A DNA stretch of 41,498 nt from Micromonospora endophytica (GCF_003236305.1 NZ_POTX01000027.1:1-41498), one strand, 5' to 3'. Counted from the stretch's first letter, positions 27,928-38,365 are shown. The notes: generated from the letters alone by a model not told the origin. Numbers and translations are program-made.

Positions 27928-29787
27928 ATGACGAGACCCACGCCAGAGACCCTCGCCCACTCCGCCCGGCGGGCCCGCACCACCGCAGAGGCCCCGGGCG
28001 ACACCGATCACGTCCGCCCCGCCACGCCGGTACGCGCCACTCCGACCCAGGTCTCGGGCGCCGGTTCGCTGGTGCGCTCGCTGGAGGCGCTCGGCGTCGA
28101 CGTCGTCTTCGGCATCCCGGGTGGCGCGATCCTGCCGGCGTACGACCCGCTCTACGACTCGACGGTCCGCCACATCCTGGTCCGTCACGAGCAGGGCGCC
28201 GGCCACGCGGCCACCGGCTACGCCCAGGCCACCGGCCGGGTCGGGGTGTGCATCGCCACCTCCGGGCCGGGCGCGACCAACCTGGTCACCCCGATCGCCG
28301 ACGCGTACATGGACTCGGTGCCGATGGTGGCGATCACCGGTCAGGTGGCCCGCCCCGCGATCGGCACCGACGCCTTCCAGGAGGCGGACATCCAGGGCAT
28401 CACGCTGCCGATCACCAAGCACAACTTCCTGGTCCAGGAGGCCAGCGAGATCCCGCAGGTGCTGGCCGAGGCGTTCCACCTGGCCTCGACCGGCCGGCCC
28501 GGCCCGGTGCTGGTGGACATCCCCAAGGACGTCCTCCAGGCGTCGACCACCTTCGCCTGGCCGCCCACCCTGGACCTGCCCGGCTACCGGCCCACCCTGC
28601 ACCCGCACGGCAAGCAGATCCGCGAGGCGGCGCGGTTGATGAGCAACGCCCGGCGTCCGGTGCTCTACGTCGGTGGCGGGGTGCTCAAGGCCGGCGCCAC
28701 CGAGGGCCTGCGCAAGCTGGCCGAGCTGACCGGCATCCCGGTGGTCACCACGCTGATGGCGTTGGGGGCGTTCCCCGACTCGCACCGGCAGCACCTGGGC
28801 ATGCCGGGCATGCACGGCACCGTGGCGGCGGTCTACGGCCTGCAGAAGGCCGACCTGATCGTGGCGCTCGGCGCCCGCTTCGACGACCGGGTCACCGGCA
28901 AGCTGGACTCCTTCGCCCCGGACGCCACGGTGGTGCACGCCGACATCGATCCGGCCGAGATCGGCAAGAACCGGCACGCGGACGTGCCGATCGTCGGCGA
29001 CGCCCGGTACGTGATCGACGAACTGCTGGCGGCGGTCACCGCGGAGCGGGCCGCCGGGCGGGTCGCCGACCTCGCCGACTGGTGGACGCAGCTCGACGAC
29101 CTGCGCGAGCGGTACCCGCTGGGCTACGACGAGCCTTCCGACGGCACCCTCTCCCCGCAGTACGTGATCAAGCGGCTGGGGGAGATCGTCGGGTCGGACG
29201 CCATCTACGTGGCCGGCGTCGGCCAGCACCAGATGTGGGCCTCGCAGTTCATCTCCTACGAGAAGCCGCAGACCTGGCTCAACTCCGGTGGCCTCGGCAC
29301 GATGGGCTACGCGGTGCCGGCGGCGATGGGCGCCAAGGTCGGTAAGCCCGACACGGTGGTCTGGGCGATCGACGGCGACGGCTGCTTCCAGATGACCAAC
29401 CAGGAGCTGGCCACCTGCGCGCTGGAGGGCATCCCGGTCAAGATCGCCGTGATCAACAACGGCAACCTCGGCATGGTCCGGCAGTGGCAGACGCTGTTCT
29501 ACGGCGAGCGCTACTCCAACACCGACCTCGGCACCCACAAGCACCGCATCCCGGACTTCGTCAAGCTGGCCGAGGCGCTCGGCTGCGTCGGGCTGCGCTG
29601 CGAGAACGCCGAGGACGTGGAGAAGACGATCGAGGCGGCGATGGCCATCAACGACGCGCCGGTGGTGATCGACTTCGTGGTCGGCAAGGACGCCATGGTC
29701 TGGCCGATGGTCGCCGCCGGCACCAGCAACGACGAGATCATGTTCGCCCGCGGCGTCCGCCCGGTCTTCGACGAGGATGACATCTAA
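27928..29787 (+). CDS. ilvB: acetolactate synthase large subunit
   Basis: A 619-residue ThDP enzyme that makes acetolactate or acetohydroxybutyrate, the first common step to valine, leucine and isoleucine. The catalytic glutamate is in [15 protein letters not shown], and the ThDP/Mg motif runs from [15 protein letters not shown] to AVINNGNLG. The first 45 residues before the conserved [19 protein letters not shown] are a low-complexity extension usual in actinobacterial IlvB. ATG at 27928 with AAGG upstream; the frame extends upstream into the attenuator and should not be used. Transcription is probably controlled by the leader and terminator at 27757-27848. The small subunit follows without a gap. 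Confidence 0.97.
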   Translation: MTRPTPETLAHSARRARTTAEAPGDTDHVRPATPVRATPTQVSGAGSLVRSLEALGVDVVFGIPGGAILPAYDPLYDSTVRHILVRHEQGAGHAATGYAQATGRVGVCIATSGPGATNLVTPIADAYMDSVPMVAITGQVARPAIGTDAFQEADIQGITLPITKHNFLVQEASEIPQVLAEAFHLASTGRPGPVLVDIPKDVLQASTTFAWPPTLDLPGYRPTLHPHGKQIREAARLMSNARRPVLYVGGGVLKAGATEGLRKLAELTGIPVVTTLMALGAFPDSHRQHLGMPGMHGTVAAVYGLQKADLIVALGARFDDRVTGKLDSFAPDATVVHADIDPAEIGKNRHADVPIVGDARYVIDELLAAVTAERAAGRVADLADWWTQLDDLRERYPLGYDEPSDGTLSPQYVIKRLGEIVGSDAIYVAGVGQHQMWASQFISYEKPQTWLNSGGLGTMGYAVPAAMGAKVGKPDTVVWAIDGDGCFQMTNQELATCALEGIPVKIAVINNGNLGMVRQWQTLFYGERYSNTDLGTHKHRIPDFVKLAEALGCVGLRCENAEDVEKTIEAAMAINDAPVVIDFVVGKDAMVWPMVAAGTSNDEIMFARGVRPVFDEDDI

Positions 29788-30303
29788 ATGACGACCCATA
29801 CGCTTTCCGTGCTGGTGGAGAACAAGCCGGGCGTGCTGGCCCGGGTCTCCGGGCTGTTCTCCCGGCGCGGCTTCAACATCGACAGTCTCGCCGTCGGCGA
29901 GACGGAGAACCCGGACGTCTCGCGGATCACGATCGTGGTCAACGCCGAGTCCTCCCCGCTGGAGCAGGTCACCAAGCAGCTCAACAAGCTGGTGAACGTA
30001 CTCAAGATCGTTGAGCTGGACCCGTCGACCTCGGTTGCCCGGGAACTGCTGCTGGTGAAGGTGCGGGCCGACCGCAACGCCCGCAGCCAGGTGCTGGAGA
30101 CGGTGAACCTGTTCCGGGCCCGGGTGGTCGACGTGGCTCCGGACACCCTCACCATCGAGGCCACCGGCACCGCCGACAAGCTCGACGCGCTGCTGCGCGA
30201 CCTCGAACCCTTCGGCATCAAGGAGATGGTCCAGTCCGGGCTGGTGGCGATCGGTCGCGGTTCGCGGGCCATCACCGCCGGTCCGGCCCTGCGGGCCGCC
30301 TGA
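29788..30303 (+). CDS. ilvN: acetolactate synthase small (regulatory) subunit
   Basis: A 171-residue regulatory subunit that activates IlvB and confers valine inhibition. The N-terminal ACT domain is plain (HTLSVLVENKPGVLARVSGLFSRRGFNIDSLAVG), followed by the second ACT-like half (ARELLLVKVRADRNARSQVLETVNLFRARVVDV). Its ATG immediately follows the ilvB stop codon, so the pair is translationally coupled to give balanced subunits. A perfect 11-bp hairpin follows, then ilvC. Confidence 0.96.
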   Translation: MTTHTLSVLVENKPGVLARVSGLFSRRGFNIDSLAVGETENPDVSRITIVVNAESSPLEQVTKQLNKLVNVLKIVELDPSTSVARELLLVKVRADRNARSQVLETVNLFRARVVDVAPDTLTIEATGTADKLDALLRDLEPFGIKEMVQSGLVAIGRGSRAITAGPALRAA

Positions 30304-30308
30304 CCCGC

Positions 30309-30340
30309 ACGGCCGGCCCGCAGGCACCGGGGCCGGCCGT
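30309..30340 (+). terminator. hairpin in the ilvN-ilvC gap
   Basis: ACGGCCGGCCC pairs perfectly with GGGCCGGCCGT (30309-30319 and 30330-30340, 10-nt loop), 6 bp after ilvN. There is no U-tract, so it may lower rather than stop read-through into ilvC, or mark an RNA-processing site. The remaining 117 bp to ilvC show no clear gene. Confidence 0.5.
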
Positions 30341-30373
30341 ACCGAACCACCGGCCCGCAGGCGCGGGTCGTGA

Positions 30374-31471
<1,098 letters not shown>

Positions 31472-31503
31472 GATCTCGGCCACCTGAGAGCACTCTCACC
31501 AAC

Positions 31504-31547
31504 GGCACCCGGACCTGGCGTTCTCCCCGACGTCGGGCCCGGGTGCC
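31504..31547 (+). terminator. hairpin after ilvC
   Basis: GGCACCCGG (31504-31512) pairs with CCGGGTGCC (31539-31547) around a 26-nt loop that holds the small palindrome CCGACGTCGG. It begins 32 bp after the ilvC stop, and a shorter GAGAG/CTCTC dyad lies just before it. The rest of the gap to serA (about 220 bp) has no gene I can support. Confidence 0.5.
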
Positions 31548-31765
31548 GTGCTGTCCGCCACCAGTTGACCGATCGTTAACACGCACGTCACGTCCGGTTT
31601 GTGAGGGCACTCACCCCGTACTCCGGGGCGCGCCGGGCGAGCCGCCCCCTACGATCGCGGGTAGGTGCTCCAGGCGGCACCTGACGGCCATGGCCCTGTC
31701 TGCGCCGGGCGCAGCGCAGCGTCCACCGCACCGGCCGACCGCATTGACGACATCTACGAGGACCA

Positions 31766-33364
31766 ATGACTCCTGTCGTACTGATCGCCGAAGAACTCGC
31801 CCCCGCCGCCATCGAGGTGCTCGCCCACGACTTCGACGTCCGGCACGTCGACGGCACCGACCGCCCGGCCCTGCTCTCCGCGCTCGCCGAGGCCGACGCC
31901 GTCATCGTCCGTAGTGCCACCCAGATCGACGCCGAGGCGATCGCCGCCGCGCCGCGACTGAAGGTCGTGGCCCGGGCCGGTGTGGGTCTGGACAACGTCG
32001 AGGTGCCGGCCGCCACCGCGCGGGGCGTCATGGTCGTCAACGCCCCCACCTCCAACATCGTCTCCGCCGCCGAGCAGGCCGTCGCGCTGCTGCTCGCGGT
32101 GGCCCGCAACACCGCCAGCGCCAGCGCCGCGCTCAAGGCGGGGGAGTGGAAGCGGTCCAAGTACACGGGTGTGGAGATCCAGGGCAAGACCGTCGGCGTG
32201 GTGGGCCTCGGCCGCATCGGCGTGCTGTTCGCGCAGCGCATCGCCGCCTTCGGCACCCGGCTGATCGCGTACGACCCGTACATCCAGCCGGCCCGCGCCG
32301 CGCAGCTCGGGGTGCGCCTGGTCGGCCTGGAGGAGCTGCTGCGGGAGAGCGACTTCATCTCCATCCACCTGCCGAAGACCCCGGAGACCGTGGGCCTGAT
32401 CGGTGAGAAGGAACTGTCGATCGTCAAGCCGGGCGTGCGGATCGTCAACGCCGCCCGCGGTGGCCTCGTCGACGAGCAGGCCCTGGCCGACGCGCTGGCC
32501 GAGGGCCGGGTCGGTGGCGCCGGGGTGGACGTGTACGCCAAGGAGCCCTGCACCTCCTCGCCGCTGTTCGCCTTCGACAACGTGGTGGCCACCCCGCACC
32601 TGGGTGCCTCCACCGCCGAGGCGCAGGACAAGGCGGGCCTGGCCGTGGCGAAGAGCGTGAAGCTGGCGCTGCAGGGCGAGTTCGTGCCGGACGCGGTGAA
32701 CGTGCAGGCCGGCGGCGTGGTCGACGAGGACGTCCGCCCGCTGCTGCCGCTGGCCGAGAAGCTCGGCCGGGCCTTCACCGCGCTGGCCGGCGGCGTGGCC
32801 GCCAGCGTCACCGTCGAGGTACGCGGCGAGATCGTCAACCACGACGTCTCGGTGCTCAAGCTCGCCGCCACCAAGGGCCTGTTCAGCTCGGTGGTCGAGG
32901 AGCAGGTGACGTACGTCAACGCACCGCACCTGGCCGCCCAGCGTGGGGTCGAGGTGTCGCTGACCACGCAGACCGAGACCGTGGAGCACCCGGTCCTGGT
33001 CACCGTGCGTGGCGCGCTGCCCGACGGCCGCACCGTCAGTGTCTCCGGCACGGTGACCCACGCCGGCACCCGGGACGTGCTCAAGCTGACCGAGGTGGAC
33101 GGCTTCGACGTGGAGATCGGCGCCGAGGGCATCCTGCTCTTCCTGCGCTACGCCGACCGGCCCGGTGTGGTCGGCACCGTCGGCACCCTGCTCGGCGAGG
33201 CCGGCGTCAACATCGCGGCGATGCAGGTGGCCCGCCGGGAGGCCGGCGGTGAGACGCTGATGACCCTCACCGTCGACCAGGCGCTCGGCGCCGACCTGCT
33301 CACCTCGGCGGCTGACTCCATCGGCGCGACCGCGGCCAGCGCGGCGGATCTGCGCGACGAGTAG
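31766..33364 (+). CDS. serA: D-3-phosphoglycerate dehydrogenase
   Basis: A 532-residue long-form (type I) PGDH, the first enzyme of serine synthesis. The NAD-binding motif VGLGRIGVLFAQRIAAFG, the catalytic Arg region VNAARGGLVDEQAL, the Glu in VDVYAKEP and the His in PHLGAST are all present. The C-terminal third holds the intervening ASB domain and the ACT domain (LFLRYADRPGVVGTVGTLLGEAGVNIAAMQ), where serine binds in the mycobacterial enzyme, so feedback inhibition is likely. ATG at 31766 with GAGGA upstream. Placement after ilvBNC is common in actinobacteria. A strong hairpin ends it. Confidence 0.97.
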   Translation: MTPVVLIAEELAPAAIEVLAHDFDVRHVDGTDRPALLSALAEADAVIVRSATQIDAEAIAAAPRLKVVARAGVGLDNVEVPAATARGVMVVNAPTSNIVSAAEQAVALLLAVARNTASASAALKAGEWKRSKYTGVEIQGKTVGVVGLGRIGVLFAQRIAAFGTRLIAYDPYIQPARAAQLGVRLVGLEELLRESDFISIHLPKTPETVGLIGEKELSIVKPGVRIVNAARGGLVDEQALADALAEGRVGGAGVDVYAKEPCTSSPLFAFDNVVATPHLGASTAEAQDKAGLAVAKSVKLALQGEFVPDAVNVQAGGVVDEDVRPLLPLAEKLGRAFTALAGGVAASVTVEVRGEIVNHDVSVLKLAATKGLFSSVVEEQVTYVNAPHLAAQRGVEVSLTTQTETVEHPVLVTVRGALPDGRTVSVSGTVTHAGTRDVLKLTEVDGFDVEIGAEGILLFLRYADRPGVVGTVGTLLGEAGVNIAAMQVARREAGGETLMTLTVDQALGADLLTSAADSIGATAASAADLRDE

Positions 33365-33378
33365 TCCACGCACGACCG

Positions 33379-33409
33379 CGAGGGGCCCGACCTTCGGTCG
33401 GGCCCCTCG
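33379..33409 (+). terminator. terminator after serA
   Basis: A 14-bp perfect stem (CGAGGGGCCCGACC and complement) closed by TTC, starting 14 bp past the serA stop. It also faces the 3' end of the convergent small gene and may act in both directions. Confidence 0.85.
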
Positions 33410-33455
33410 TCGTGCCGGCGACGTGCGGGCCGCGTGCTACTGCGGCGCGCCCGGC

Positions 33456-33815
33456 TCAGCCGGGCAGTCGGGCCGCCGGTGGCGGATAGACCGAGCCGTC
33501 CTGGGCGTCGAAGAGCATCAGTCGACACTCACCGGCCAGCCGTTCGATGTCGAGCAGGACCTGGTCGGCGCAGCCCGGATCCAGGTTCAGTTCGATGTGG
33601 TCGGCCGCGGTGTGCAGCGGTGCGACCGCCCAGGGGGTGCCCGGACCGGCCGGCCGGTCGGGGTAGCGGGCGGTGATCGCCCGGTAGAACCCCACAAGTC
33701 GTGGGTCCGGGTGGCGCTCGATGTGCTGGCCCTGCCGGCACCGTTGCACCGCCGCGCGAACATCCTCGGGCGTCGCCCCGTCCGCCAGGGCCCACACGCT
33801 CAGATCGAAACTCAC
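33456..33815 (-). CDS. conserved-looking small protein of unknown function
   Basis: A 119-residue, probably cytoplasmic protein without signal peptide or membrane segment. It begins VSFDLSVWALADGATPEDVRAAVQRC and includes FYRAITARYPDRPAGPGTPWAV and DHIELNLDPGCADQVLLDIERLAGECRLMLFDAQDGSVY, a pattern consistent with a small alpha/beta fold. I do not recognise the family, although similar stand-alone proteins occur in actinobacteria. GTG at 33815 is chosen because the structured sequence begins there; upstream in-frame starts to 34025 give low-complexity sequence. No clear Shine-Dalgarno. Convergent with serA. Confidence 0.68.
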   Translation of the reverse strand: MSFDLSVWALADGATPEDVRAAVQRCRQGQHIERHPDPRLVGFYRAITARYPDRPAGPGTPWAVAPLHTAADHIELNLDPGCADQVLLDIERLAGECRLMLFDAQDGSVYPPPAARLPG

Positions 33816-34130
33816 GGCGGACAGCGTGCCATCCGCAGTTTGCCTTGTCGAAAACGGCCCGGTCGGGGCCGACAGGCGACGGTGGAACAGTGCCGGATGT
33901 CCCGTGTGGAACCCTTGCCGCGAAACGCGTCGATTCGATAGCGTACGGAGGCGGTTGCTGGCCGTGCCTGTGGCGCTGACCCGTCTTCGGGTGGCGAGGT
34001 TGACGCCCGGCTGACCGGCCCGCACCCCTCGATTGCGCGAGCCACGCGCACTCGTCGCCGACCGGCCTCCACGGTCGTTGCCGCGGCCGTGGAGGCCGAT
34101 TGGTGTCGGCCGCCCGCCCCCGGCGGGCCT
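33816..34130. other. 315-bp gap holding a hairpin terminator for the ApbE-like gene
   Basis: The gap between the small unknown gene and the ApbE-like gene contains one clear structure: CGGCCTCCACGG (34063-34074) and its perfect complement (34087-34098), 12-nt loop, placed 33 bp after the ApbE-like stop on the minus strand, so a probable terminator. A 16-codon plus-strand frame (GTG at 33964) follows a GGAGG-like site, but has no downstream gene and is not called. Confidence 0.6.
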
Positions 34131-34976
34131 CTAGCGGCGGGCGGCGAGCAGCGCCCGATATTCCGACCCCGGGCGGAACCAGCCCAGCCCCACCGCTCCG
34201 GCCGCGTACAGCGCGGTGGCGTAGGCGTCGGCGGTGGCCAGATCGGGACCGACCACAGTGGCCGCGACGAGCTGATCGGCCGGATCACCGGTGTGCGGGT
34301 CGACCACATGTCCCTGCCGGCCGGTCACCCCGGAGGTGCCGATCGCACCGGCGGTCATCTCCAGCACCAGTGGGGTTCGACGGCGATCGGTCGGGTGGTG
34401 CACCGCGACCCGCCACGGGCCGCCGTGCGCGGCGTGGCCGCGTACGGTCAGGTCGGCGCCGGTGAGCACGGCGTAGTCGTGGATGCCGGCGGCGCGCAAC
34501 CGGGCCGCGGCCCGCTCCACCGCCCAACCGCCGAGCAGGCCGCCGGGGTCGAATCCGCCGGGCACGGCCCAGGCGTCGAACCAGCCGTCGGTGACCGCCC
34601 GCATCGCGGCGCACCGGTCCACCAGGTCCGCCAGCGGCGGGTACGAGTCTGGGCCGATCTCACCCCGGCGCAGCCGTGACACCAGGCTCTCCGGGCGGTT
34701 GGGGCCGTAGGTGAGGTCGATCGCCCGCAGTTCGGCCACCGCGTCCCGCAACGCCTCACCGGTGCCCCGCCGGCCGACCCAAACGGGTGCGTTCAGCAGC
34801 AGGGTGTACGTCGCGGTCGAGGTGCGTACGGTGTGCCGGACGGCGATCCGGTCCCCGGCCACCAGGCCGGCCCGGTCGGGGCGGTGCTCGCGGGTGCCCA
34901 GCCGCAGGTCGGGTCGGCGGAAACGGAAAGTCGCCGGGTCAACCCACCGGGTTCGCGGCTGCTCGTCGATCCACAT
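34131..34976 (-). CDS. ApbE-like FAD:protein FMN transferase
   Basis: A 281-residue protein of the ApbE family, which attaches FMN covalently to threonine in flavoproteins using FAD and Mg2+. Family blocks are visible though divergent: GGFDPGGLLGGWAVERAA corresponds to the FDPxGxxKGxAVD motif with the lysine replaced, TSGVTGRQGHVVDPHTGDPA is the SG...HIxDPxTG motif, and ATADAYATALYAAG is the metal-binding DAxxTA motif. There is no lipoprotein signal, so it is likely cytoplasmic. No obvious flavinylation target (FMN-bind domain) is encoded nearby. ATG at 34976 after GGAGG. The N-terminal 60 residues (MWIDEQPRTRWVDPATFRFRR) are atypical for ApbE. Confidence 0.82.
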   Translation of the reverse strand: MWIDEQPRTRWVDPATFRFRRPDLRLGTREHRPDRAGLVAGDRIAVRHTVRTSTATYTLLLNAPVWVGRRGTGEALRDAVAELRAIDLTYGPNRPESLVSRLRRGEIGPDSYPPLADLVDRCAAMRAVTDGWFDAWAVPGGFDPGGLLGGWAVERAAARLRAAGIHDYAVLTGADLTVRGHAAHGGPWRVAVHHPTDRRRTPLVLEMTAGAIGTSGVTGRQGHVVDPHTGDPADQLVAATVVGPDLATADAYATALYAAGAVGLGWFRPGSEYRALLAARR

Positions 34977-35198
34977 CGCCTCGTCCTCCCTCGACGCCCC
35001 GTCACGCCGTCGTGGCGGTCGCCCAAGACCCGGACCGAGCGGCCCGCGCACGATCACGCTACGCAGCGCAGATGACCGCTCCATGAATGCGTGCTGGGAA
35101 GCTGCTGTGCGTTCCGGCGTCCCGAAAAGTGGAACCTTCGTACCGGGACGCGGGACGGCGGCGTACCGTCGAGCCACACGAGCGAAGGAGCTGACGAC

Positions 35199-36230
35199 GT
35201 GGCACGGATCGCGGTGGTGGCCGGGGACGGGATCGGACCCGAGGTGGTCGCGGAGGCCCGCAAGGTCATCGATGCGGTGCTGCCCGGGGTGGAGGCCACC
35301 GAGTACGACCTCGGCGCGGCACGTTACCACCGCACCGGCGAGGTGCTGCCCGACTCGGTGCTGACCGAGTTGGCCGGCCACGACGCCATTCTGCTCGGTG
35401 CCGTCGGCGACCCCACCGTCCCGCCCGGTGTGCTGGAGCGGGGTCTGCTGCTGAAGCTGCGCTTCGCCTTCGACCAGTACGTCAACCTCCGACCGTCGCG
35501 GCTCTGGCCGGGCGTGGCCAGCCCGCTGGCCACTGTGAAGTCCGGCGAGGTCGACCTGGTGGTCGTCCGCGAGGGCACCGAGGGGCTCTACGCCGGGGCC
35601 GGTGGCACCCTGCATCGGGACACCCCGGCCGAGGTCGCCACCGAGGAGAGCCTGAACACCCGGCACGGGGTGGAGCGGGTGGTCCGGGACGCCTTCGCCC
35701 GGGCCCGGCGGCGCGAGCGGCGCAAGGTGACCCTGGTGCACAAGACCAACGTGCTCACCCACGCCGGTTCGCTGTGGGCCCGCACCTTCGCGGCGGTGGC
35801 CGCCGAACACCCCGACGTGGCCACCGAATACCAGCACGTCGATGCCGCCGCGATGTTCCTGGTCACCCAGCCCCAGCGTTACGACGTCGTGGTCACCGAC
35901 AACCTCTTCGGCGACATCCTGACCGACATCGCCGCCGCCGTCACCGGCGGAATCGGGCTGGCCGCCAGCGGCAGCATCAACCCCGACGGCGGGTACCCGT
36001 CGATGTTCGAGCCGGTGCACGGCTCCGCGCCGGACATCGCCGGTCGCGGCGTGGCCGACCCGGTCGCCGCGATCCTCTCCGCCGCGTTGCTGCTCGACCA
36101 GCTCGGGCACGCCGACGCCGCGGCCCGGATCACCGCCGCGGTCAGCGCCGAGCTGGCCAACCGCGGCCCGGAGGTAACCCTGCGTACGGCCGAGGTCGGC
36201 GACCGGATCGCCGCGCAGGTAACCGCCTGA
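35199..36230 (+). CDS. leuB: 3-isopropylmalate dehydrogenase
   Basis: A 343-residue beta-decarboxylating dehydrogenase of leucine synthesis. It opens [25 protein letters not shown] and carries the substrate arginines in [20 protein letters not shown], the EGTEGLYAG segment, HKTNVL with its catalytic lysine, and the metal aspartates in [19 protein letters not shown]-binding [12 protein letters not shown] is canonical and favours NAD. GTG at 35199, 8 bp after GAAGGAG. A GCGTCCCG/CGGGACGC dyad at 35117-35151 lies in the upstream region. Followed by ilvE after about 150 bp. Confidence 0.96.
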   Translation: MARIAVVAGDGIGPEVVAEARKVIDAVLPGVEATEYDLGAARYHRTGEVLPDSVLTELAGHDAILLGAVGDPTVPPGVLERGLLLKLRFAFDQYVNLRPSRLWPGVASPLATVKSGEVDLVVVREGTEGLYAGAGGTLHRDTPAEVATEESLNTRHGVERVVRDAFARARRRERRKVTLVHKTNVLTHAGSLWARTFAAVAAEHPDVATEYQHVDAAAMFLVTQPQRYDVVVTDNLFGDILTDIAAAVTGGIGLAASGSINPDGGYPSMFEPVHGSAPDIAGRGVADPVAAILSAALLLDQLGHADAAARITAAVSAELANRGPEVTLRTAEVGDRIAAQVTA

Positions 36231-36384
36231 GCCGCGCGCGCCACCGCCGCCGGCCACCGGTTGTCGTCTTCCTACCCGCCGGTCGACCTACCCGCTGAAC
36301 GACCGTTCGGGGTAAGTTTCTGGCACATACGTTTCCGGCGTGCGACTGCGCGCGTACGCCGTGGTCCTCAGGGAGGTCAGCGCG

Positions 36385-37482
36385 ATGAGCGGTGGTGACA
36401 AGCTCGACTTCGAGATCCGTCCGAATCCCGCGCGGGTATCCGCCACCGACCGGGCCGCCCTGCTGGCCAACCCCGGGTTCGGCCGGGTCTTCACCGACCA
36501 CATGGTCACCGTCCGCTATGCCGAGGGCAAGGGCTGGTACGACGCCCGGGTCGAGGCGCGGGCGCCGATCCCGATGGACCCGGCCAGCGCGGTGCTGCAC
36601 TACGCCCAGGAGATCTTCGAGGGCATGAAGGCGTACCGCGCCGCCGACGGCGGGGTGACCATGTTCCGCCCGTACGCCAACGCGGCCCGTTTCAACACCT
36701 CCGCCGCCCGGATGGCGATGCCGGCGTTGTCCGAGGCGACATTCGTCGACTCGCTGCACCAGCTGATCGAGATCGACCGTGAGTGGATTCCCGACGGCGA
36801 GGACGGCAGCCTCTACCTGCGGCCCTTCATGTTCGCCAGCGAGGTCTTCCTCGGTGTGCGGCCGGCGAACGAATACCTCTACGTGGTGATCGCCTCGCCG
36901 GTCGGCGCGTACTTCTCCGGCGGGGTCAAGCCGGTGACGGTCTGGGTCTCGCCCGACTACACCCGCGCCGCCCCCGGTGGCACCGGTGCGGCCAAGTGCG
37001 GCGGCAACTACGCCGCTTCGCTCGCCGCCCAGGCCGAGGCCGCCGAGCGCGGCTGCGACCAGGTCGTCTTCCTGGACGCGGTGGAGCGCACCTACGTCGA
37101 CGAACTGGGCGGCATGAACGTCTTCTTCGTCTACGACGACGGCTCGATCGCGACCCCGCCGCTGACCGGCACCATCCTCCCCGGCATCACCCGGGAATCG
37201 GTGATCGCGCTGGCCGAGGCGGCCGGGCACCGGGTCGAGGAACGACCGGTGAGCTTCGCCGACTGGCAGGCCGACGCGGCAAGCGGCCGGCTGCGCGAGG
37301 TCTTCGCCTGCGGCACCGCAGCGGTGATCACCCCGATCGGCCGGGTGCGCTTCCCCGACGGCGAGTTCGCCATCGCCGGCGGCGAACCCGGCACCGTCAC
37401 CATGGCGCTGCGCCAGCAGCTCGTCGACCTCCAGCGCGGCAAGGCCGCCGACCCGCACAACTGGGTCCACCGCGTGCTCTGA
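36385..37482 (+). CDS. ilvE: branched-chain amino-acid aminotransferase
   Basis: A 365-residue PLP enzyme of fold type IV that interconverts branched-chain keto acids and Val, Leu or Ile. The PLP lysine is in GGTGAAKCGGNYAASL, and LDAVERTYVDELGGMNVFFVY with TGTILPGITRESVI are the signature segments. Length and architecture match actinobacterial IlvE, including the N-terminal NPGFGRVFTDHMVTVRYAEGKGWYDARV. ATG at 36385 after AGGGAGG. A short GAACG/CGTTC dyad lies upstream (36297-36308). The gene ends in a large palindromic repeat that doubles as a terminator. Confidence 0.96.
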   Translation: MSGGDKLDFEIRPNPARVSATDRAALLANPGFGRVFTDHMVTVRYAEGKGWYDARVEARAPIPMDPASAVLHYAQEIFEGMKAYRAADGGVTMFRPYANAARFNTSAARMAMPALSEATFVDSLHQLIEIDREWIPDGEDGSLYLRPFMFASEVFLGVRPANEYLYVVIASPVGAYFSGGVKPVTVWVSPDYTRAAPGGTGAAKCGGNYAASLAAQAEAAERGCDQVVFLDAVERTYVDELGGMNVFFVYDDGSIATPPLTGTILPGITRESVIALAEAAGHRVEERPVSFADWQADAASGRLREVFACGTAAVITPIGRVRFPDGEFAIAGGEPGTVTMALRQQLVDLQRGKAADPHNWVHRVL

Positions 37483-37542
37483 GGTGTAAGGAGGGGCCCC
37501 CTGCTAACGCCTCGTGTATAGCAGGGGCCCCTTCTTAACACC
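37483..37542. repeat. 60-nt palindromic intergenic repeat, terminator-like (Micromonospora-type)
   Basis: Starting at the ilvE stop, two arms of about 24 nt (GGTGTAAGGAGGGGCCCCCT... and ...AGGGGCCCCTTCTTAACACC) are imperfect complements around a 12-nt loop (ACGCCTCGTGTA). From memory, near-identical GGTGTTAAG-AGGGGCCCC elements recur in intergenic regions of Micromonospora genomes, so this is probably one copy of a dispersed repeat that also ends ilvE and the convergent phosphatase gene. Recurrence was not checked here. Confidence 0.75.
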
Positions 37543-37559
37543 CGAGGCCGATGTCGGCG

Positions 37560-38297
37560 TCAGTCGAGCAGGTGAGTGCGCAGGGCGGTGAGCTGGTCGT
37601 CGGTCACGCCGGCGTGCCGGAGGTAGTTCTCGACGGAGCCGTGTCCCTCGCGGATCTCCGCCAGGAACAGCAGCATCGTCTCGGCGGGCGAGGCGAGGAA
37701 CGGCGGCGGGATCTCGTCGGCCTCCGGGAAGGTGGCCTTGAGCCAGGCGGCGAACCGCTGGGACGCCTCGTTGGTCAGCGCGTAGTCCGCCGCGATGTCG
37801 TCGTCCGCCACGCCGAGCACCGCGAGGGTCAGGCCGCAGACGATGCCGGTCCGGTCCTTGCCCGCGACGCAGTGCACCACCACCGGTGCGTTGGCGCTGT
37901 CGGCGATCAGGCCGACCGCCTCGGCCAGGCCCGCCGTGCCGGTGCGGGCCAGGTCGGCGTACCGGTCGGCGAGGTAGCGGGCCAGGTCTCCCGACTGGTA
38001 CGGCCGCTGACTCCACTCGGTGTGCTCCGGGTGGATGTGCCGGTAGCTGAGGCCGTCGAACTCGGGAACCCGGCCGTCGCGCTCCACCTCGGCGGGGCGA
38101 CGCAGGTCGATGACGGTCCGTACGCCGAGCGCGGTGAACACGTCCCGGTCGGCGTTGGCGATGCGGTGCAGCGAGTCGGAGCGGTAGAGGCGGCCGGTGC
38201 GGACCGTACGGCCGTCCCGGTTGCGATAGCCCCCGACGTCGCGGAAGTTGAAGGTCGTGGCGAACGGGATCTTGCGGGTTATCTCGGTGGCGTCCAC
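37560..38297 (-). CDS. tyrosine-protein phosphatase (dual-specificity-like)
   Basis: A 245-residue phosphatase of the bacterial Tyr/Ser phosphatase family related to mycobacterial PtpB and lipid phosphatases. The N-terminal FATTFNFRDVGGYRNRDGRTVRTGRLYRSD is the family signature, and the P-loop HCVAGKDRTG has catalytic Cys143 and Arg149; the Lys-Asp pair in the loop is typical of the PtpB-like group. No signal peptide. The GTG at 38297 is taken as start because the earlier in-frame start (38333) lies inside the neighbour's terminator hairpin. It converges on ilvE across the palindromic repeat. Substrate unknown. Confidence 0.9.
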   Translation of the reverse strand: MDATEITRKIPFATTFNFRDVGGYRNRDGRTVRTGRLYRSDSLHRIANADRDVFTALGVRTVIDLRRPAEVERDGRVPEFDGLSYRHIHPEHTEWSQRPYQSGDLARYLADRYADLARTGTAGLAEAVGLIADSANAPVVVHCVAGKDRTGIVCGLTLAVLGVADDDIAADYALTNEASQRFAAWLKATFPEADEIPPPFLASPAETMLLFLAEIREGHGSVENYLRHAGVTDDQLTALRTHLLD

Positions 38298-38309
38298 CCT
38301 GACACGGTA

Positions 38310-38340
38310 ACGGCCGGTGGGGCAGTGCCCCACCGGCCGT
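38310..38340 (-). terminator. terminator after the PRC-barrel gene
   Basis: A 31-nt palindrome with a 15-bp perfect stem (ACGGCCGGTGGGGCA and complement, one central base) lies 26 bp after the PRC-barrel stop and just upstream of the phosphatase start. Confidence 0.8.
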
Positions 38341-38365
38341 CACGCGATTCGTCAGTGAACCCGAG

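Noticed and set aside
33964..34014. 16-codon plus-strand frame (GTG start) that might be a leader peptide
   Set aside because: It has no run of regulatory codons and no terminator after it acting on a plus-strand gene; the next gene is on the other strand.
34131..36257. 708-codon minus-strand frame joining the ApbE-like protein to sequence antisense of leuB
   Set aside because: Only the part downstream of the ATG at 34976, which has its own GGAGG site, resembles a protein family. The rest is the shadow of leuB, so a fusion is not supported.
36297..36308. GAACG/CGTTC dyad upstream of ilvE as an operator
   Set aside because: Arms of five bases are too short to stand out, and no matching copy was seen before the other branched-chain genes.
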